From positions 62,001 to 126,000 of the forward strand of contig JAILWO010000005.1 in assembly GCA_025698895.1 (NCBI GenBank): a DNA stretch of 64,000 nucleotides, given 5' to 3'. Under the pieces are notes generated by a model. The model saw only the letters and a program-made list of their open reading frames with translations, was not told where the DNA came from and did not search any database. The stretch is from Rhizobiaceae bacterium. GTDB taxonomy: Bacteria > Pseudomonadota > Alphaproteobacteria > Rhizobiales > Rhizobiaceae. Both the position numbers and the translations under genes were made by a program. This document shows positions 1 through 7,974 of the stretch, one piece after another (positions within the stretch are counted from its first letter, which is position 1; each line of letters begins with the position of its first letter).

Positions 1-156
1 GGACATTCGCTGCGATCCGGGCTCGCCTCGTCGGCCGAGATCGAGGAGCGCTACGTGCAGAAGCAACTCGGGCATGCGTCGGCGGAGATGACCCGCAAAT
101 ATCAGCGCCGTCGTGATCGGTTCCGCACCAACCTCACCAAGGCCTCCGGACTGTAG
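1..156 (+). CDS. Tyrosine recombinase/integrase, C-terminal end only
   Basis: The first 51 codons are open from the window edge and end at a TAG at 154-156. They carry the C-terminal catalytic signature of tyrosine site-specific recombinases: an H-x-x-R at residues 2-5 of the fragment, an L-G-H at 23-25, and nine residues later a tyrosine (34) that would attack DNA. The N-terminal DNA-binding part lies outside the window. Lying beside a serine resolvase and the rep genes, it may resolve plasmid multimers or be the integrase of a neighbouring element. The family call is firm; the role is inferred. Confidence 0.8.
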   Translation, partial: GHSLRSGLASSAEIEERYVQKQLGHASAEMTRKYQRRRDRFRTNLTKASGL

Positions 157-339
157 AAAAGTCCCCTCCCCTCCCCCGAATTCGGCCACGCAATGGCCGG
201 TCGGAAGAGCAGGATTTTCACCTTAGCGCTTCAATTGAAATCGGGAAGTAAAACCGACATCCGCTCTCCCGATGGCCGGAAGCAAGGTCTGCAAAGGTAG
301 GCTTTCGATAGTGTAACCCATTGGTGCCGCACGCCATTA

Positions 340-385
340 GTCGCTATGCGGAAGCTATCAGGGATTTCGCTTCCGTCATAGCGAC
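340..385. repeat. Long inverted repeat (16-bp arms)
   Basis: GTCGCTATGCGGAAGC at 340-355 pairs with GCTTCCG-T-CATAGCGAC at 369-385. All 16 bases match, with a single bulged T at 376 and a 13-nt loop. No run of T follows, so it does not look like an ordinary terminator. Between two site-specific recombinase genes it could be a recombination site, or the stem of a small RNA. Confidence 0.65.
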
Positions 386-529
386 GCATTTTCCCGTGCC
401 CGTACTATATAGACGCGCTAGTCCTTCGGGACTGAACAGCAGGGCGCCGATCGGTGCTCAAGTCGACGAGAATGCCGGTTTCCCGGGGTTTGTCGGGTTC
501 CTATAGGCGAAAAGGCCGCTCAAGAGACG

Positions 530-570
530 TTTACAAACGATCGGTTATCCGTATCTTTCATGTTTGTAAA
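530..570. repeat. Inverted repeat before the resolvase gene (candidate res site or operator)
   Basis: TTTACAAAC at 530-538 is mirrored perfectly by GTTTGTAAA at 562-570, with 23 nt between. The right arm ends 32 bp before the resolvase ATG. Serine resolvases usually bind inverted sites of about this size upstream of their own gene, both as recombination substrate and operator, so this is a plausible res subsite. It is AT-rich against its surroundings. Confidence 0.45.
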
Positions 571-602
571 TTCGGCTTCAACACGGCTCTCAGGCGCTCC
601 AA

Positions 603-1526
603 ATGACCAAAACACCGCGCAATCCCTCTTCCCGTCGGCCACAGGGCCGACTTATCGGCTATGCGCGCGTCTCCACGGACGAGCAGGCGACGGAAGCGCA
701 GGAGATGGAACTGAGGTCGGCCGGATGCGATACAATCATCCAGGAGCATGGGTCCGGCGCCTCGCGGACCCGCCCTGCCCTCGCCCGGCTGGTCCGTGAG
801 ATCGGCGCCGGCGACACCCTCGTTGTGGTTCGGCTCGACCGCCTAGCGCGCTCGGTGAGCCACTTGCTCAATGTCATCGAGGAGTTGACGTCCAAAGGCG
901 CCTATTTCCGCTCGCTGAGCGATCCCATCGATACCACGACGCCGCAGGGCATGTTTTCGCTGCAGGTCCTTGGCGCCGTCGCCCAGCTGGAACGGGCTCT
1001 CAACTCGGAGCGGACGAAGGCAGGCGTCAAAGCTGCGAAGGCAAATGGCCGGCTACCAGGCAACCCAGGGGTTCGGGAACGTCGGCCGGAGATGCTGGCC
1101 AAGATGACGGCTGCTCAGAAAGCGGCCTACGGCGCGCGCATCCAGTCCACTGCCAATCAATGGCTTCCAGTCGTCCGGCGCATGCGACCAGACCACACCT
1201 GGGACGACATTTCGCGCGTCCTCAAGCAACGCGGCTTCGATTGGACCCCTGAGCGCTTGCGGCGCGCGGTAAGATGGATGGTCAGCGAAGGAATGGCCGA
1301 TAAGTCTCTCCTGAGAAAGTCGCCGCCTCGGCCGCCCGAGGACCGCCTGATGACGCTTGTAGCGGGTATCCATTCCTCCAACCCAGAGCTCACCTTGCGC
1401 GAAATCGCCAACCAGCTCGAGCGCCTTCATGAGCGCACACCGCGTGGCGGTACGAGATGGGCGCCCTCCTCCGTCAAAAACCTTCTCGACCGGGCAAAGC
1501 GAAGCGGCTTGCTCGAGGCAGCCTGA
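603..1526 (+). CDS. Serine recombinase (resolvase/invertase family)
   Basis: 307 aa. The N-terminal half is a resolvase catalytic domain: YARVSTDEQ with nucleophile Ser24, then a DTLVVVRLDRLARS motif near residues 75-88 holding the active-site arginines, and QLERALNSERTK near 128-139 starting the long E helix. The C-terminal 150 residues are longer than the short HTH of Tn3-type resolvases and contain two helix-rich repeats (around 185-225 and 250-305) that may be tandem DNA-binding modules. It most likely resolves plasmid multimers or belongs to a decayed transposon. Start chosen at the ATG giving the standard N terminus; an inverted repeat lies just upstream. Confidence 0.85.
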   Translation: MTKTPRNPSSRRPQGRLIGYARVSTDEQATEAQEMELRSAGCDTIIQEHGSGASRTRPALARLVREIGAGDTLVVVRLDRLARSVSHLLNVIEELTSKGAYFRSLSDPIDTTTPQGMFSLQVLGAVAQLERALNSERTKAGVKAAKANGRLPGNPGVRERRPEMLAKMTAAQKAAYGARIQSTANQWLPVVRRMRPDHTWDDISRVLKQRGFDWTPERLRRAVRWMVSEGMADKSLLRKSPPRPPEDRLMTLVAGIHSSNPELTLREIANQLERLHERTPRGGTRWAPSSVKNLLDRAKRSGLLEAA

Positions 1527-1711
1527 GCGCGGAAGCTGGGAATAACGTGGGAGCGGCGGCGCTGTACAGATCGCAGGGCCGACTTTCGGCAGCACACGCC
1601 AAACAAATCCGGAGAGCGCTGCCATGGAAACGATGACCGTCAACAGCCGGAAGGATTTCGCGCAATGGGCGATCGCGCGGGTCCAGGAGCGTCTGAAATT
1701 CTTGCAGCGAT

Positions 1712-2374
1712 TTACCTCCGCCGCCCTGGACGGACCGGCTCGGGGCATAGCTTTTTCAGTTCGGACATCACCGACGCGACATCAACCGGACTGAGGTCCG
1801 TCATCGCGAAGAACTTGCGACCGAAGCCTCCGAACGAAGTTCCAATCGATTTGCCCTCCGACCTGTCTTTGATCACGAACCGGTCATGAAGGTCGCTCGA
1901 CATGTAGTGGCGCACCGAGCGGCCTTCCTTCAAGGCACGAAGCACGGCTGGACGAACGGTCCGTTGATAGCTGTTGGTATAAAGGTCGACCCGAATTGCC
2001 GTCTTGGGAAACAATCGCACAAGGGCATCCGAATAGCTCTCAATGTCCGGAAACATTCCCGTTGGTTTGAAGTGCAGAAAATAGGGGTCGCACACGATCA
2101 CCTCCTCGGCGCCCCTCAGCCAGTGCCGAAGATCGTCAAGGCCATCCCTTGCATCTTGAGCGCTCGCCTTGACAATCAGCTCGATTGGAACGCGCGGGGT
2201 GGGGTACGGCGACGTCGCTTCATCCATTTCTGCTCGAAGACACTCACAGTAGTGCAGCAGAGTGGCTTCAAACTCCCGGGACACCAAGAGGCTCGGACCG
2301 GGCTTTCCGCTTCTGATTTGAGCGATACAGGCCTCAAAAAGCCGCAATAGATCTCGTTTCAGGTCCGCGTCCAT
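1712..2374 (-). CDS. Phospholipase-D-like protein downstream of repC
   Basis: 220 aa from the ATG at 2374, which follows a strong GGGGGCAGGGGG ribosome site inside the repC end; repC stops at 2379, so the two are almost certainly co-translated. Residues 88-100 read EEVIVCDPYFL, a strand common before PLD active sites, and 163-180 read HDRFVIKD...GTS, a variant HxK-type motif with Arg165 in place of Lys, followed by FGRKFFAMTDL. This matches a single-motif PLD-like group found in plasmid and phage proteins. There is no signal peptide. A nuclease, toxin or defence effector role is possible; none is shown. The longer in-frame ATG at 2452 lies deep in repC and is less likely. Confidence 0.6.
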   Translation of the reverse strand: MDADLKRDLLRLFEACIAQIRSGKPGPSLLVSREFEATLLHYCECLRAEMDEATSPYPTPRVPIELIVKASAQDARDGLDDLRHWLRGAEEVIVCDPYFLHFKPTGMFPDIESYSDALVRLFPKTAIRVDLYTNSYQRTVRPAVLRALKEGRSVRHYMSSDLHDRFVIKDRSEGKSIGTSFGGFGRKFFAMTDLSPVDVASVMSELKKLCPEPVRPGRRR

Positions 2375-2378
2375 TGGA

Positions 2379-3716
2379 TTACCCCCTGCCCCCGGACGGC
2401 TTTTTGAGTGAGCGAAGAAGCGCCTCACTAACTTCGAGCTTGCCGGGAGCACTGTCAGAAGCGTCAGACGTTGCTAGTTCGCCTCGGTCCCCGCTGAGTT
2501 CAGCACGTTTGCCGGCATCGAGCTTGGCGCGCAAAAGCGCCATGACCATCGGCCATGTGGAGAATTTGCCCTCCCTTGCCTTGTCCGTCAGGCTGCGCAG
2601 ATAACCGCCGGCGCTGTTGATCTGATCGGAGCGCTGCAGGATTGCCGCGAGCGTAATAGCGGCCTGAACCTCGCCCATCGCCTCGCAGGCTTCCCGCCAG
2701 GCGCTCGGGCTGACCCCAAGCAGTGGCCGAGCCACCTCCGCGGCCGCCAGAAAGTCCCGCCAGTGGCGTATCTCGCCCCCTGGCACCAAATCCTTCACGT
2801 CCGGGCAGGCGTCAAGCACGATCCCCAAGGGCAACTCCCGCTTCGGCAAGCTCCGCAGGTTATCGTTTTCCGCGGCGCCGCCGCCCGCTTCATTCTCTTT
2901 TCGAGAGCCTTCTTCAGATTCAGATATGGAGTCTGGGTTTGAATTCTGTATGTGGCGACCAGAATGGGACTCATTGGCGTCCGGATTCTGTGTTTTTGCA
3001 AATGATTCCAACACCTCGAGGATCTCCGTGTAGAGACCGTGGAGATCGCAGCAGATGTCCTCGATTAGTTGCCTCGGGGCAGAGCGCGGCAGGCGGCCGA
3101 CAATAGCCTGGTAGGTCTGCTGTACCCTGCCCCAATTGCCCGGAACGTTCTCCTCGATGCCGGTCTCAATGAGCTTGACGACGTCGCGGCGCAGTAACGT
3201 CAGGCGTTCCTTGGCAAGCCGAAAGGCATTCTTTTCGGCCCGAACCGCGTCCGCCAGTTCCTCGAACTCCTCCGCACGGGCAACGATCGGGGCCAGATCG
3301 AACCCGTAGGCCTGTTCGACCTGCCCGCCCCTGCCCTTGCGGGCGAAGCGTTTGCCGTTCGGACTATCGCGACGAATGATCAGCCCGCAGTCGACCAAAA
3401 CGGCCAGGTGCCGCCGCAGCGTTGTCGCCGGCATGCCGTTTGCACGGGCCATGAGTTGCTCGTTCGACGGCCAGACAATCAATTCACCGTCGCCCGAGAG
3501 CTCCGTTTCTGGATGGAACGAGAGCAGGGCGTTCAGAATGGCGAGTGCGCGGTCCGTTGCACCGATCAGGTCGCGCGCTTCCCGGATCGTGTGGAACACC
3601 TGCCACTTTTGAACCTGCGCGCCTTCCGGCACGGTCTTTGCTACAGCCTGGCTTGCCATCATGCCAAGCGACATCGTTCGCCGCCCAAAGGGCGTCGTTG
3701 GGGTATGCGTCTGCAT
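2379..3716 (-). CDS. repC: RepC replication initiator
   Basis: 445 aa, the usual RepC length. The N terminus (MQTHTPTTPFGRR) is typical of RepC of repABC plasmids, and residues about 55-110 form the winged-helix domain (ARANGMPATTLRRHLAVLVDCGLI). RepC is the initiator and normally binds oriV inside its own coding sequence. It is the last gene of repABC proper, 165 bp after repB, with the antisense RNA gene in that gap. AGGTGA 5-10 bp before the ATG is a good ribosome site. Around residues 250-300 there is a low-complexity acidic, serine-rich linker, usual in RepC. Confidence 0.95.
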   Translation of the reverse strand: MQTHTPTTPFGRRTMSLGMMASQAVAKTVPEGAQVQKWQVFHTIREARDLIGATDRALAILNALLSFHPETELSGDGELIVWPSNEQLMARANGMPATTLRRHLAVLVDCGLIIRRDSPNGKRFARKGRGGQVEQAYGFDLAPIVARAEEFEELADAVRAEKNAFRLAKERLTLLRRDVVKLIETGIEENVPGNWGRVQQTYQAIVGRLPRSAPRQLIEDICCDLHGLYTEILEVLESFAKTQNPDANESHSGRHIQNSNPDSISESEEGSRKENEAGGGAAENDNLRSLPKRELPLGIVLDACPDVKDLVPGGEIRHWRDFLAAAEVARPLLGVSPSAWREACEAMGEVQAAITLAAILQRSDQINSAGGYLRSLTDKAREGKFSTWPMVMALLRAKLDAGKRAELSGDRGELATSDASDSAPGKLEVSEALLRSLKKPSGGRG

Positions 3717-3786
3717 TTTTCTTCACCTATCGCTAGGCAAAAGAAACCTGCTCGCCGAATCGGCGCTCAAACCGACCTGAATGGTC

Positions 3787-3815
3787 TTGACTATGATTCG
3801 CGGAAGTGGGATTCT
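3787..3815 (+). promoter_or_regulatory. Promoter of the antisense (ctRNA) gene
   Basis: TTGACT at 3787-3792 and GATTCT at 3810-3815 are 17 bp apart, reading opposite to repABC. A strong -35 with exactly 17 bp spacing, in the repB-repC gap, is what counter-transcribed RNA genes of repABC plasmids show. The predicted transcription start is near 3822. Confidence 0.7.
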
Positions 3816-3821
3816 CTCAGT

Positions 3822-3876
3822 CGCCAAACTTAAAGAGAAGGTCTTCCGGAATGCCGTTTCGGGGGCCTTTTTCTTT
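3822..3876 (+). ncRNA. Counter-transcribed RNA controlling repC (incA/repE type)
   Basis: A transcript from the promoter at 3787-3815 would run about 55 nt. It ends in a stem formed by AAGGTCTTC (3838-3846) and GGGGGCCTT (3861-3869), partly by G-U pairs, followed directly by a T-rich tract at 3868-3876. Size, strand and position fit the small antisense RNAs that act as the incompatibility factor of repABC plasmids by pairing with the repC leader and lowering RepC synthesis. No protein is expected. Confidence 0.75.
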
Positions 3877-3881
3877 TGCGC

Positions 3882-4892
3882 TCAATCTCCGTTTGTGGTT
3901 GCTCGTTTTTCCCGACGGAAAGCCTCATACAACTCGCTGAGATTTTCCGAGAGGTAGTCACCGAACGCTGTTGCGTCGGTCCCCTTCGCCTTTAGGGCGA
4001 TGGTGAATTTCTTGCCACTGGCCACCATCTCCGCGGCAACACGCCCATCAGACGGCGCCCAGGTGCGTTTGGATGGTGCCGGCGCGGCACGGCGCCGTGG
4101 CTTTGAGGCTTTCAGCTTCGCGACGATCGCATCGAACCGCGCTTCGCTTGGCATCCCCTGAAAATCGGAATTCGACGCTAGAGCCAGGGCAGTGTCGACA
4201 TTGCCCGGCTTGTCGAGGAGGAGTTTGAGCTCGTACCAGCGATCACGACCAACGGCTTTGGCGCGGCCGATCGCTTCGAGCAGGTCCTTGGGTATCGACG
4301 CGACAGAGAGCATCTTCGAAAGTGTCGGCCGATCGACACCGATCGCGGCGAGGGCGGTCGCGTTGTCTTCGTCGAATTTCCGTTGAACGATGTCGGCGGC
4401 AAACAGCGCTTTCTCGATGAAGGACGTGTTCGCTCGCGCGTTGTTTTCCTGTCCCTGGGCGATCACATGATCGCGCTCGGAGATCTCCTTGATGACAGCG
4501 CGAAGTTTGAGACCAAGCTCCTTAGCGGCGCGCCAGCGGAGGCGACCGAAGACCAGCATGTAGCGGCCGGACCGCTCGGGATGAGGGCGAAGGAGGGCCG
4601 GGGAGTTCTGACCGGAACTGCGGATCGACTCCAGCACCTGGGCGTAGTCGGCCTCGTAGTCTTCCTGATCAACGTTGAGCCGGTCGTTGGCGAAGGATTG
4701 GTCCACCAAGTCGGGGTCAACCTCGATTATCGTCTCGCCCTCGAGCAGCTTGCCTGCCTGAGCTGCCATTTCGTCGATCGAGCTTATGAGCGAGCGTGAT
4801 GCACCCTTGAAGGCGTAGTCTCGCGCGACCGGGCGCTCGGCGGGAGCGTTGCCGTTGTCCATAATGCTCGCAAAGGGATTTTTCCGCGCCAT
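3882..4892 (-). CDS. repB: RepB, ParB-family plasmid partition protein
   Basis: 336 aa. It starts MARKNPFASIM as RepB proteins do. The ParB/sulfiredoxin-fold domain covers about residues 60-165 (LRPHPERSGRYMLVFGRLRWRAAKELG, then ENNARANTSFIEKALFA), followed by a helix-turn-helix with DRPTLSKMLSVA near 185-196. It should bind centromere-like parS sites and stimulate the RepA ATPase so that copies segregate and repA is autoregulated. It follows repA by 75 bp with GGGGGT before the ATG. Confidence 0.95.
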   Translation of the reverse strand: MARKNPFASIMDNGNAPAERPVARDYAFKGASRSLISSIDEMAAQAGKLLEGETIIEVDPDLVDQSFANDRLNVDQEDYEADYAQVLESIRSSGQNSPALLRPHPERSGRYMLVFGRLRWRAAKELGLKLRAVIKEISERDHVIAQGQENNARANTSFIEKALFAADIVQRKFDEDNATALAAIGVDRPTLSKMLSVASIPKDLLEAIGRAKAVGRDRWYELKLLLDKPGNVDTALALASNSDFQGMPSEARFDAIVAKLKASKPRRRAAPAPSKRTWAPSDGRVAAEMVASGKKFTIALKAKGTDATAFGDYLSENLSELYEAFRREKRATTNGD

Positions 4893-4927
4893 TTGACTAG
4901 CACCCCCTTATCCGACTTATGCGCTTG

Positions 4928-4965
4928 AAACCGCGTACCTTTTTGGCGGTTTTGACGGCAGTCAA
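4928..4965. repeat. Two inverted repeats in the repA-repB gap (candidate parS or regulatory sites)
   Basis: AAACCGC at 4928-4934 pairs with GCGGTTT at 4946-4952 (11-nt loop), and TTGAC at 4952-4956 pairs with GTCAA at 4961-4965 (4-nt centre). Many repABC plasmids carry a parS palindrome in or near this operon, but neither repeat has the GTT-N4-GC-N4-AAC form usually quoted, so the assignment is open. Confidence 0.35.
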
Positions 4966-4967
4966 CA

Positions 4968-6245
4968 TCACAGCCGCCCCCATGCCTGGTGAATCAGTCC
5001 CTGAATCTCGAAGTTCACGGCATCCATGCTGTCGATTGCCCGATCGTAGGTATCCCGATTGAAGTTCGATCGCTCGACCTCATAGAGCGTCTGCTTGGTG
5101 AGGCCGGCGTCGGAAATCGCCGTGGATTTGAGCATTGGGTTCTTCAGGATCTCCTCGGCTAGCATCGACTGCATGAAGCCGACCATCTGCGCCTGGGGAA
5201 TGTCCGTGGGCTCGTATCGGGTGATGAGATAGCGCAGCCAGTCCAGCTGAACCTGCGCGCCAGCATTCTTGATCGACTTCATGATATTGCCCAGCATCAG
5301 CAGAAACTGACTCATGGACATCAGGTCCAGCATCTGCGGATGGACTGTAATCAGAACCGAGGTGGCGGCCGAGAGTGCTGAGAGCGTCAGATAGCCAAGC
5401 TGCGGAGGGCAATCGACGACCACGACGTCATAACGGTCACTGACCGAATCCAACGCCTTGGCGACCCTCGTGAAGAACCGCTTTCCTTCTTGAGACGGAG
5501 ACTGCATCGCAAGTGGCGTCTCGTACTCATATTCCTGCAGTTCTAGGTTCGCCGGGATGATGTCGAGCAACGGGAAGTTCGTCTTGCGAATAACGTCTTC
5601 GACCGGGGCGGCGTCACCATATCGGATCGCATCGTAGAGCGAGGGGTTTTTGTCGAGCTCGGGCTGGAAGCCATGGAGGGCCGATAGCGAAGCCTGCGGA
5701 TCAAGATCCACAGTCAGGACCCTGTGACCCGTGAGCGCAAGGTGCTGCGCGAGATGTGCCGTAGTGGTGGTTTTTCCCGACCCGCCCTTGAAATTGACCA
5801 CGGCAATGACCTGCAGCTTTTCGCCGGGTTTGCGGTAGGGCACATACTTCTTGGAATCCGATCGCCCGTGCTTATCCAGATAGTCCCGCAGCTCGGTCAT
5901 CTGCTCGGCGGAGTAAAAGCGCCGTCCACCGGCAACGACGAACGGCTCGGGGCCTTTCTTTTCAAGATGGAGGCGTTTCAGATTGTTTGGACTGATCCCG
6001 AGATAATGGGCGACCTCGGCCATCGAGAACCGCCGAAGCGTCTTCTGCCCTTCGGTCGGAAACTTCTCGACCCTCAGTTGGTCGAGCTTGCGCGAGATCT
6101 CGGCCCCTTGGGCGAGGATCTTGTCGTCAAACTCAAAACTTGGGAGAAATGCCATCTCCGCTTTGTCCCCGAACGAGAAAATAGCGCCATATTCGGCCAT
6201 TCGGCCAATCTGGCGCCAGTATGAGCGATTCCCGTTCTCTGGCAA
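4968..6245 (-). CDS. repA: RepA, ParA-family partition ATPase
   Basis: 425 aa. Residues about 70-125 form a MerR-like helix-turn-helix (RRFSMAEVAHYLGISPNNLKR) that binds its own operator. The deviant Walker A motif KGGSGKTT is at 153-160, the A' motif VLTVDLDPQ follows near 175, and Walker B VVVVDCPPQ near 277. RepA drives plasmid segregation with RepB and represses repABC. An internal ATG at 6200 (MAEYGAIF) is an alternative start. One of two 18-bp palindromes in the upstream divergent region (6377-6394) sits 131 bp before this start, so induction by the conjugation regulators is plausible. Confidence 0.95.
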   Translation of the reverse strand: MPENGNRSYWRQIGRMAEYGAIFSFGDKAEMAFLPSFEFDDKILAQGAEISRKLDQLRVEKFPTEGQKTLRRFSMAEVAHYLGISPNNLKRLHLEKKGPEPFVVAGGRRFYSAEQMTELRDYLDKHGRSDSKKYVPYRKPGEKLQVIAVVNFKGGSGKTTTTAHLAQHLALTGHRVLTVDLDPQASLSALHGFQPELDKNPSLYDAIRYGDAAPVEDVIRKTNFPLLDIIPANLELQEYEYETPLAMQSPSQEGKRFFTRVAKALDSVSDRYDVVVVDCPPQLGYLTLSALSAATSVLITVHPQMLDLMSMSQFLLMLGNIMKSIKNAGAQVQLDWLRYLITRYEPTDIPQAQMVGFMQSMLAEEILKNPMLKSTAISDAGLTKQTLYEVERSNFNRDTYDRAIDSMDAVNFEIQGLIHQAWGRL

Positions 6246-6376
6246 GCGATTTTAGGTTAACAGAAGGTTGCCAGAAGCGTGATCGAGATCGGCGGCGGCC
6301 GTGACCTTGGCGGCCTTTTTCCTTTTCTCTCAGTCACTTACCAACATTGCCCGATGATACCTGGAGCAAATTCTGG

Positions 6377-6394
6377 CCCGGCAGAATTGCCGGG
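6377..6394. promoter_or_regulatory. 18-bp palindrome, candidate LuxR/TraR box (rep side)
   Basis: CCCGGCAGAATTGCCGGG, 7-bp perfect arms around a 4-bp centre, 131 bp upstream of repA. It is the reverse complement of the site at 6474-6491 and closely related to 24734-24751. TraR boxes are also 18-bp palindromes, but the Ti half-site differs (ATGTGCA). Confidence 0.65.
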
Positions 6395-6473
6395 GCCGAG
6401 CCCGGCCGTTGGGCCCGGGAAAAGCAAATATCCTCCAATCCGCCGTCCGGAACCCGACTCACCCCCGTCCGAA

Positions 6474-6491
6474 CCCGGCAATTCTGCCGGG
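6474..6491. promoter_or_regulatory. 18-bp palindrome, candidate LuxR/TraR box (trb side)
   Basis: CCCGGCAATTCTGCCGGG, 7-bp perfect arms, 144 bp upstream of trbB. It is an exact inverted copy of 6377-6394. It probably serves the trb promoter while the other copy serves repABC. Confidence 0.65.
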
Positions 6492-6635
6492 CTGACGGAA
6501 GGCAGTTATCCATGATCGATAGGCCCGTCGATCGCATTTGTAGGACGGAAACATGCCATGGAGACGAGAGCGGTGTAGAGCCGCTCGATACGAGAGATCT
6601 GCGTCTAGCGAGGTCCAGTTTGTGGAAGTTGCCGA

Positions 6636-7607
6636 ATGAGCCGGGCGCGATCGCACGATCGGCTCGTGCGCAAACTCCAGGACGCGCTCGGTGAGGCGAT
6701 CTGCGGGGCACTCAAGGATCCGCTGGTAGTCGAAATCATGCTCAATCCCGACGGCCGGCTGTTTGTGGAACGGCTCGGGCAGGGGGTCGAGCCCATTGGC
6801 GAGCTCGCGCCCGGCGCCGCCGAGATTATCATCGGCAGCGTTGCCCATGCTCTGCAGACTGAAGTGGATGCAAGCCAGCCGATCATCTCGGGCGAACTCC
6901 CGATCGGTGGGCACCGCTTCGAGGGCCTACTCCCACCGATTGTCGCCGCACCTACGTTCACGATCCGACGGCGGGCATCCCGGCTCATCCCGCTCGAGGA
7001 ATATGTGCGAGCCGGGATCATGACCCACCGTCAAGCAACCGTGCTGCGGAGCGCTGTTGCTTCGCGCATGAACATTGTGATCAGCGGCGGCACTGGGTCG
7101 GGCAAGACGACTTTGGCCAACGCCGTGATTGCGGAGATTGTCTCGCTGTCACCCGACGACCGCCTGGTCATCCTCGAGGACACCTCGGAAATCCAGTGCG
7201 CAGCCGACAACGCCGTTGCCCTTCATACCAGCGACACAGTGGACATGGCCCGGCTGTTGAAGAGCACGATGCGGCTGAGGCCGGACCGGATCATCGTCGG
7301 CGAAGTCCGCGACGGTGCCGCGCTCACCCTGCTCAAGGCATGGAATACCGGCCACCCGGGCGGTGTGACGACCATTCACGCCGACAGCGCCGTCTCCGCG
7401 CTCCGCCGCCTCGAGCAATTGACCGCGGAGGTCAGCCAGCAGCCGATGCGTGAGGTGATCGGCCAAGCCGTCGACCTCGTCGTCTCGATCGAACGTGCCG
7501 GCCACGGCCGGCGCGTGCGTGATGTCATGCATGTCACGGGCTTCGACGGCGCGCGCTACGCGACCGATCACCATCCCCAGATTGATGAGGAAAGTCATGC
7601 CGCATAA
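6636..7607 (+). CDS. trbB: TrbB, conjugation ATPase (VirB11 family)
   Basis: 323 aa. A hexameric traffic ATPase at the cytoplasmic face of the mating-pair channel that powers pilus assembly and substrate transfer. Walker [10 protein letters not shown] is at 151-159; the Asp box [11 protein letters not shown] near 177-187; Walker [14 protein letters not shown] near 214-226; and the His box [11 protein letters not shown] near 238-248. It is the first gene of the trb operon. In Ti plasmids traI precedes trbB; here traI has moved to 17.6 kb. The stop overlaps the trbC start by 11 bp, so the operon is tightly packed. Confidence 0.95.
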   Translation: MSRARSHDRLVRKLQDALGEAICGALKDPLVVEIMLNPDGRLFVERLGQGVEPIGELAPGAAEIIIGSVAHALQTEVDASQPIISGELPIGGHRFEGLLPPIVAAPTFTIRRRASRLIPLEEYVRAGIMTHRQATVLRSAVASRMNIVISGGTGSGKTTLANAVIAEIVSLSPDDRLVILEDTSEIQCAADNAVALHTSDTVDMARLLKSTMRLRPDRIIVGEVRDGAALTLLKAWNTGHPGGVTTIHADSAVSALRRLEQLTAEVSQQPMREVIGQAVDLVVSIERAGHGRRVRDVMHVTGFDGARYATDHHPQIDEESHAA

Positions 7608-7974
7608 CAACCGCGCTCTGGCCGCCATCCCGGTCGCGGCAACGCTCTTCTTTCTCGCACTCGCGACGCCGGCGCTCGCCTCAAGTGGTGGCGGTCTGCC
7701 CTGGGAAGGGCCGCTTCAACAGATACAGCAGTCCATCACCGGCCCGGTTGCGGGCTTCATCGCGCTGGCCGCCGTTGCAGTCGCAGGCGGCATGCTGATC
7801 TTTGGCGGCGAATTGAACGATTTCGCGCGCAGGCTGATGTATGTCGTGCTGGTCGCCGGCATCCTCCTCGGCGCCACGCAGATCGTCGGCCTATTCGGCG
7901 CGAGCGGCGCCTCGATCGGCTATCCGGCCCACGAGGCGTCGCGGGCCAGGGCAGGGGAGGGGAGCGATGGCTGA
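7597..7974 (+). CDS. trbC: TrbC, conjugative pilin precursor
   Basis: 125 aa. A signal-peptide-like N terminus (residues 8-28, ending near TPALASSGG) is followed by two membrane segments (about 48-70 and 77-100), the layout of VirB2/TrbC pilins. After cleavage it is expected to be cyclised by the TraF peptidase encoded at 20.7 kb, as in RP4 and Ti systems. The ATG at 7597 was chosen because it overlaps the trbB end and gives the standard signal peptide; the longer frame from 7495 is inside trbB. The gene overlaps trbD by 8 bp. Confidence 0.9.
   Translation: MPHNNRALAAIPVAATLFFLALATPALASSGGGLPWEGPLQQIQQSITGPVAGFIALAAVAVAGGMLIFGGELNDFARRLMYVVLVAGILLGATQIVGLFGASGASIGYPAHEASRARAGEGSDG

Larger units (their letters stand above)
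157..602. other. Non-coding stretch between recombinase and resolvase
   Basis: No convincing gene. A 61-codon ORF at 321-506 runs through the large hairpin described separately and has no recognisable family. The stretch holds a 16-bp inverted repeat (340-385), a promoter-like TATATA near 409-414, a short GTCC/GGAC hairpin near 420-432, and a 9-bp inverted repeat (530-570) just before the resolvase. Its position suggests recombination sites or a small structured RNA. Confidence 0.5.
6246..6635. promoter_or_regulatory. Divergent control region between repABC and trb
   Basis: A 390-bp non-coding region from which repABC reads leftward and trb rightward. It holds two 18-bp palindromes that are exact reverse complements of each other, placed almost symmetrically: 131 bp from the repA start and 144 bp from the trbB start. 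Ti plasmids have paired TraR boxes in the same place. The ORFs crossing it (6334-6711, 6347-6694) are artefacts of the GC-rich repeats. Confidence 0.7.

Noticed and set aside
4952-4965. TTGAC-N4-GTCAA as the definite parS site
   Set aside because: It is in the right place but lacks the usual repABC parS pattern; left as a candidate only.
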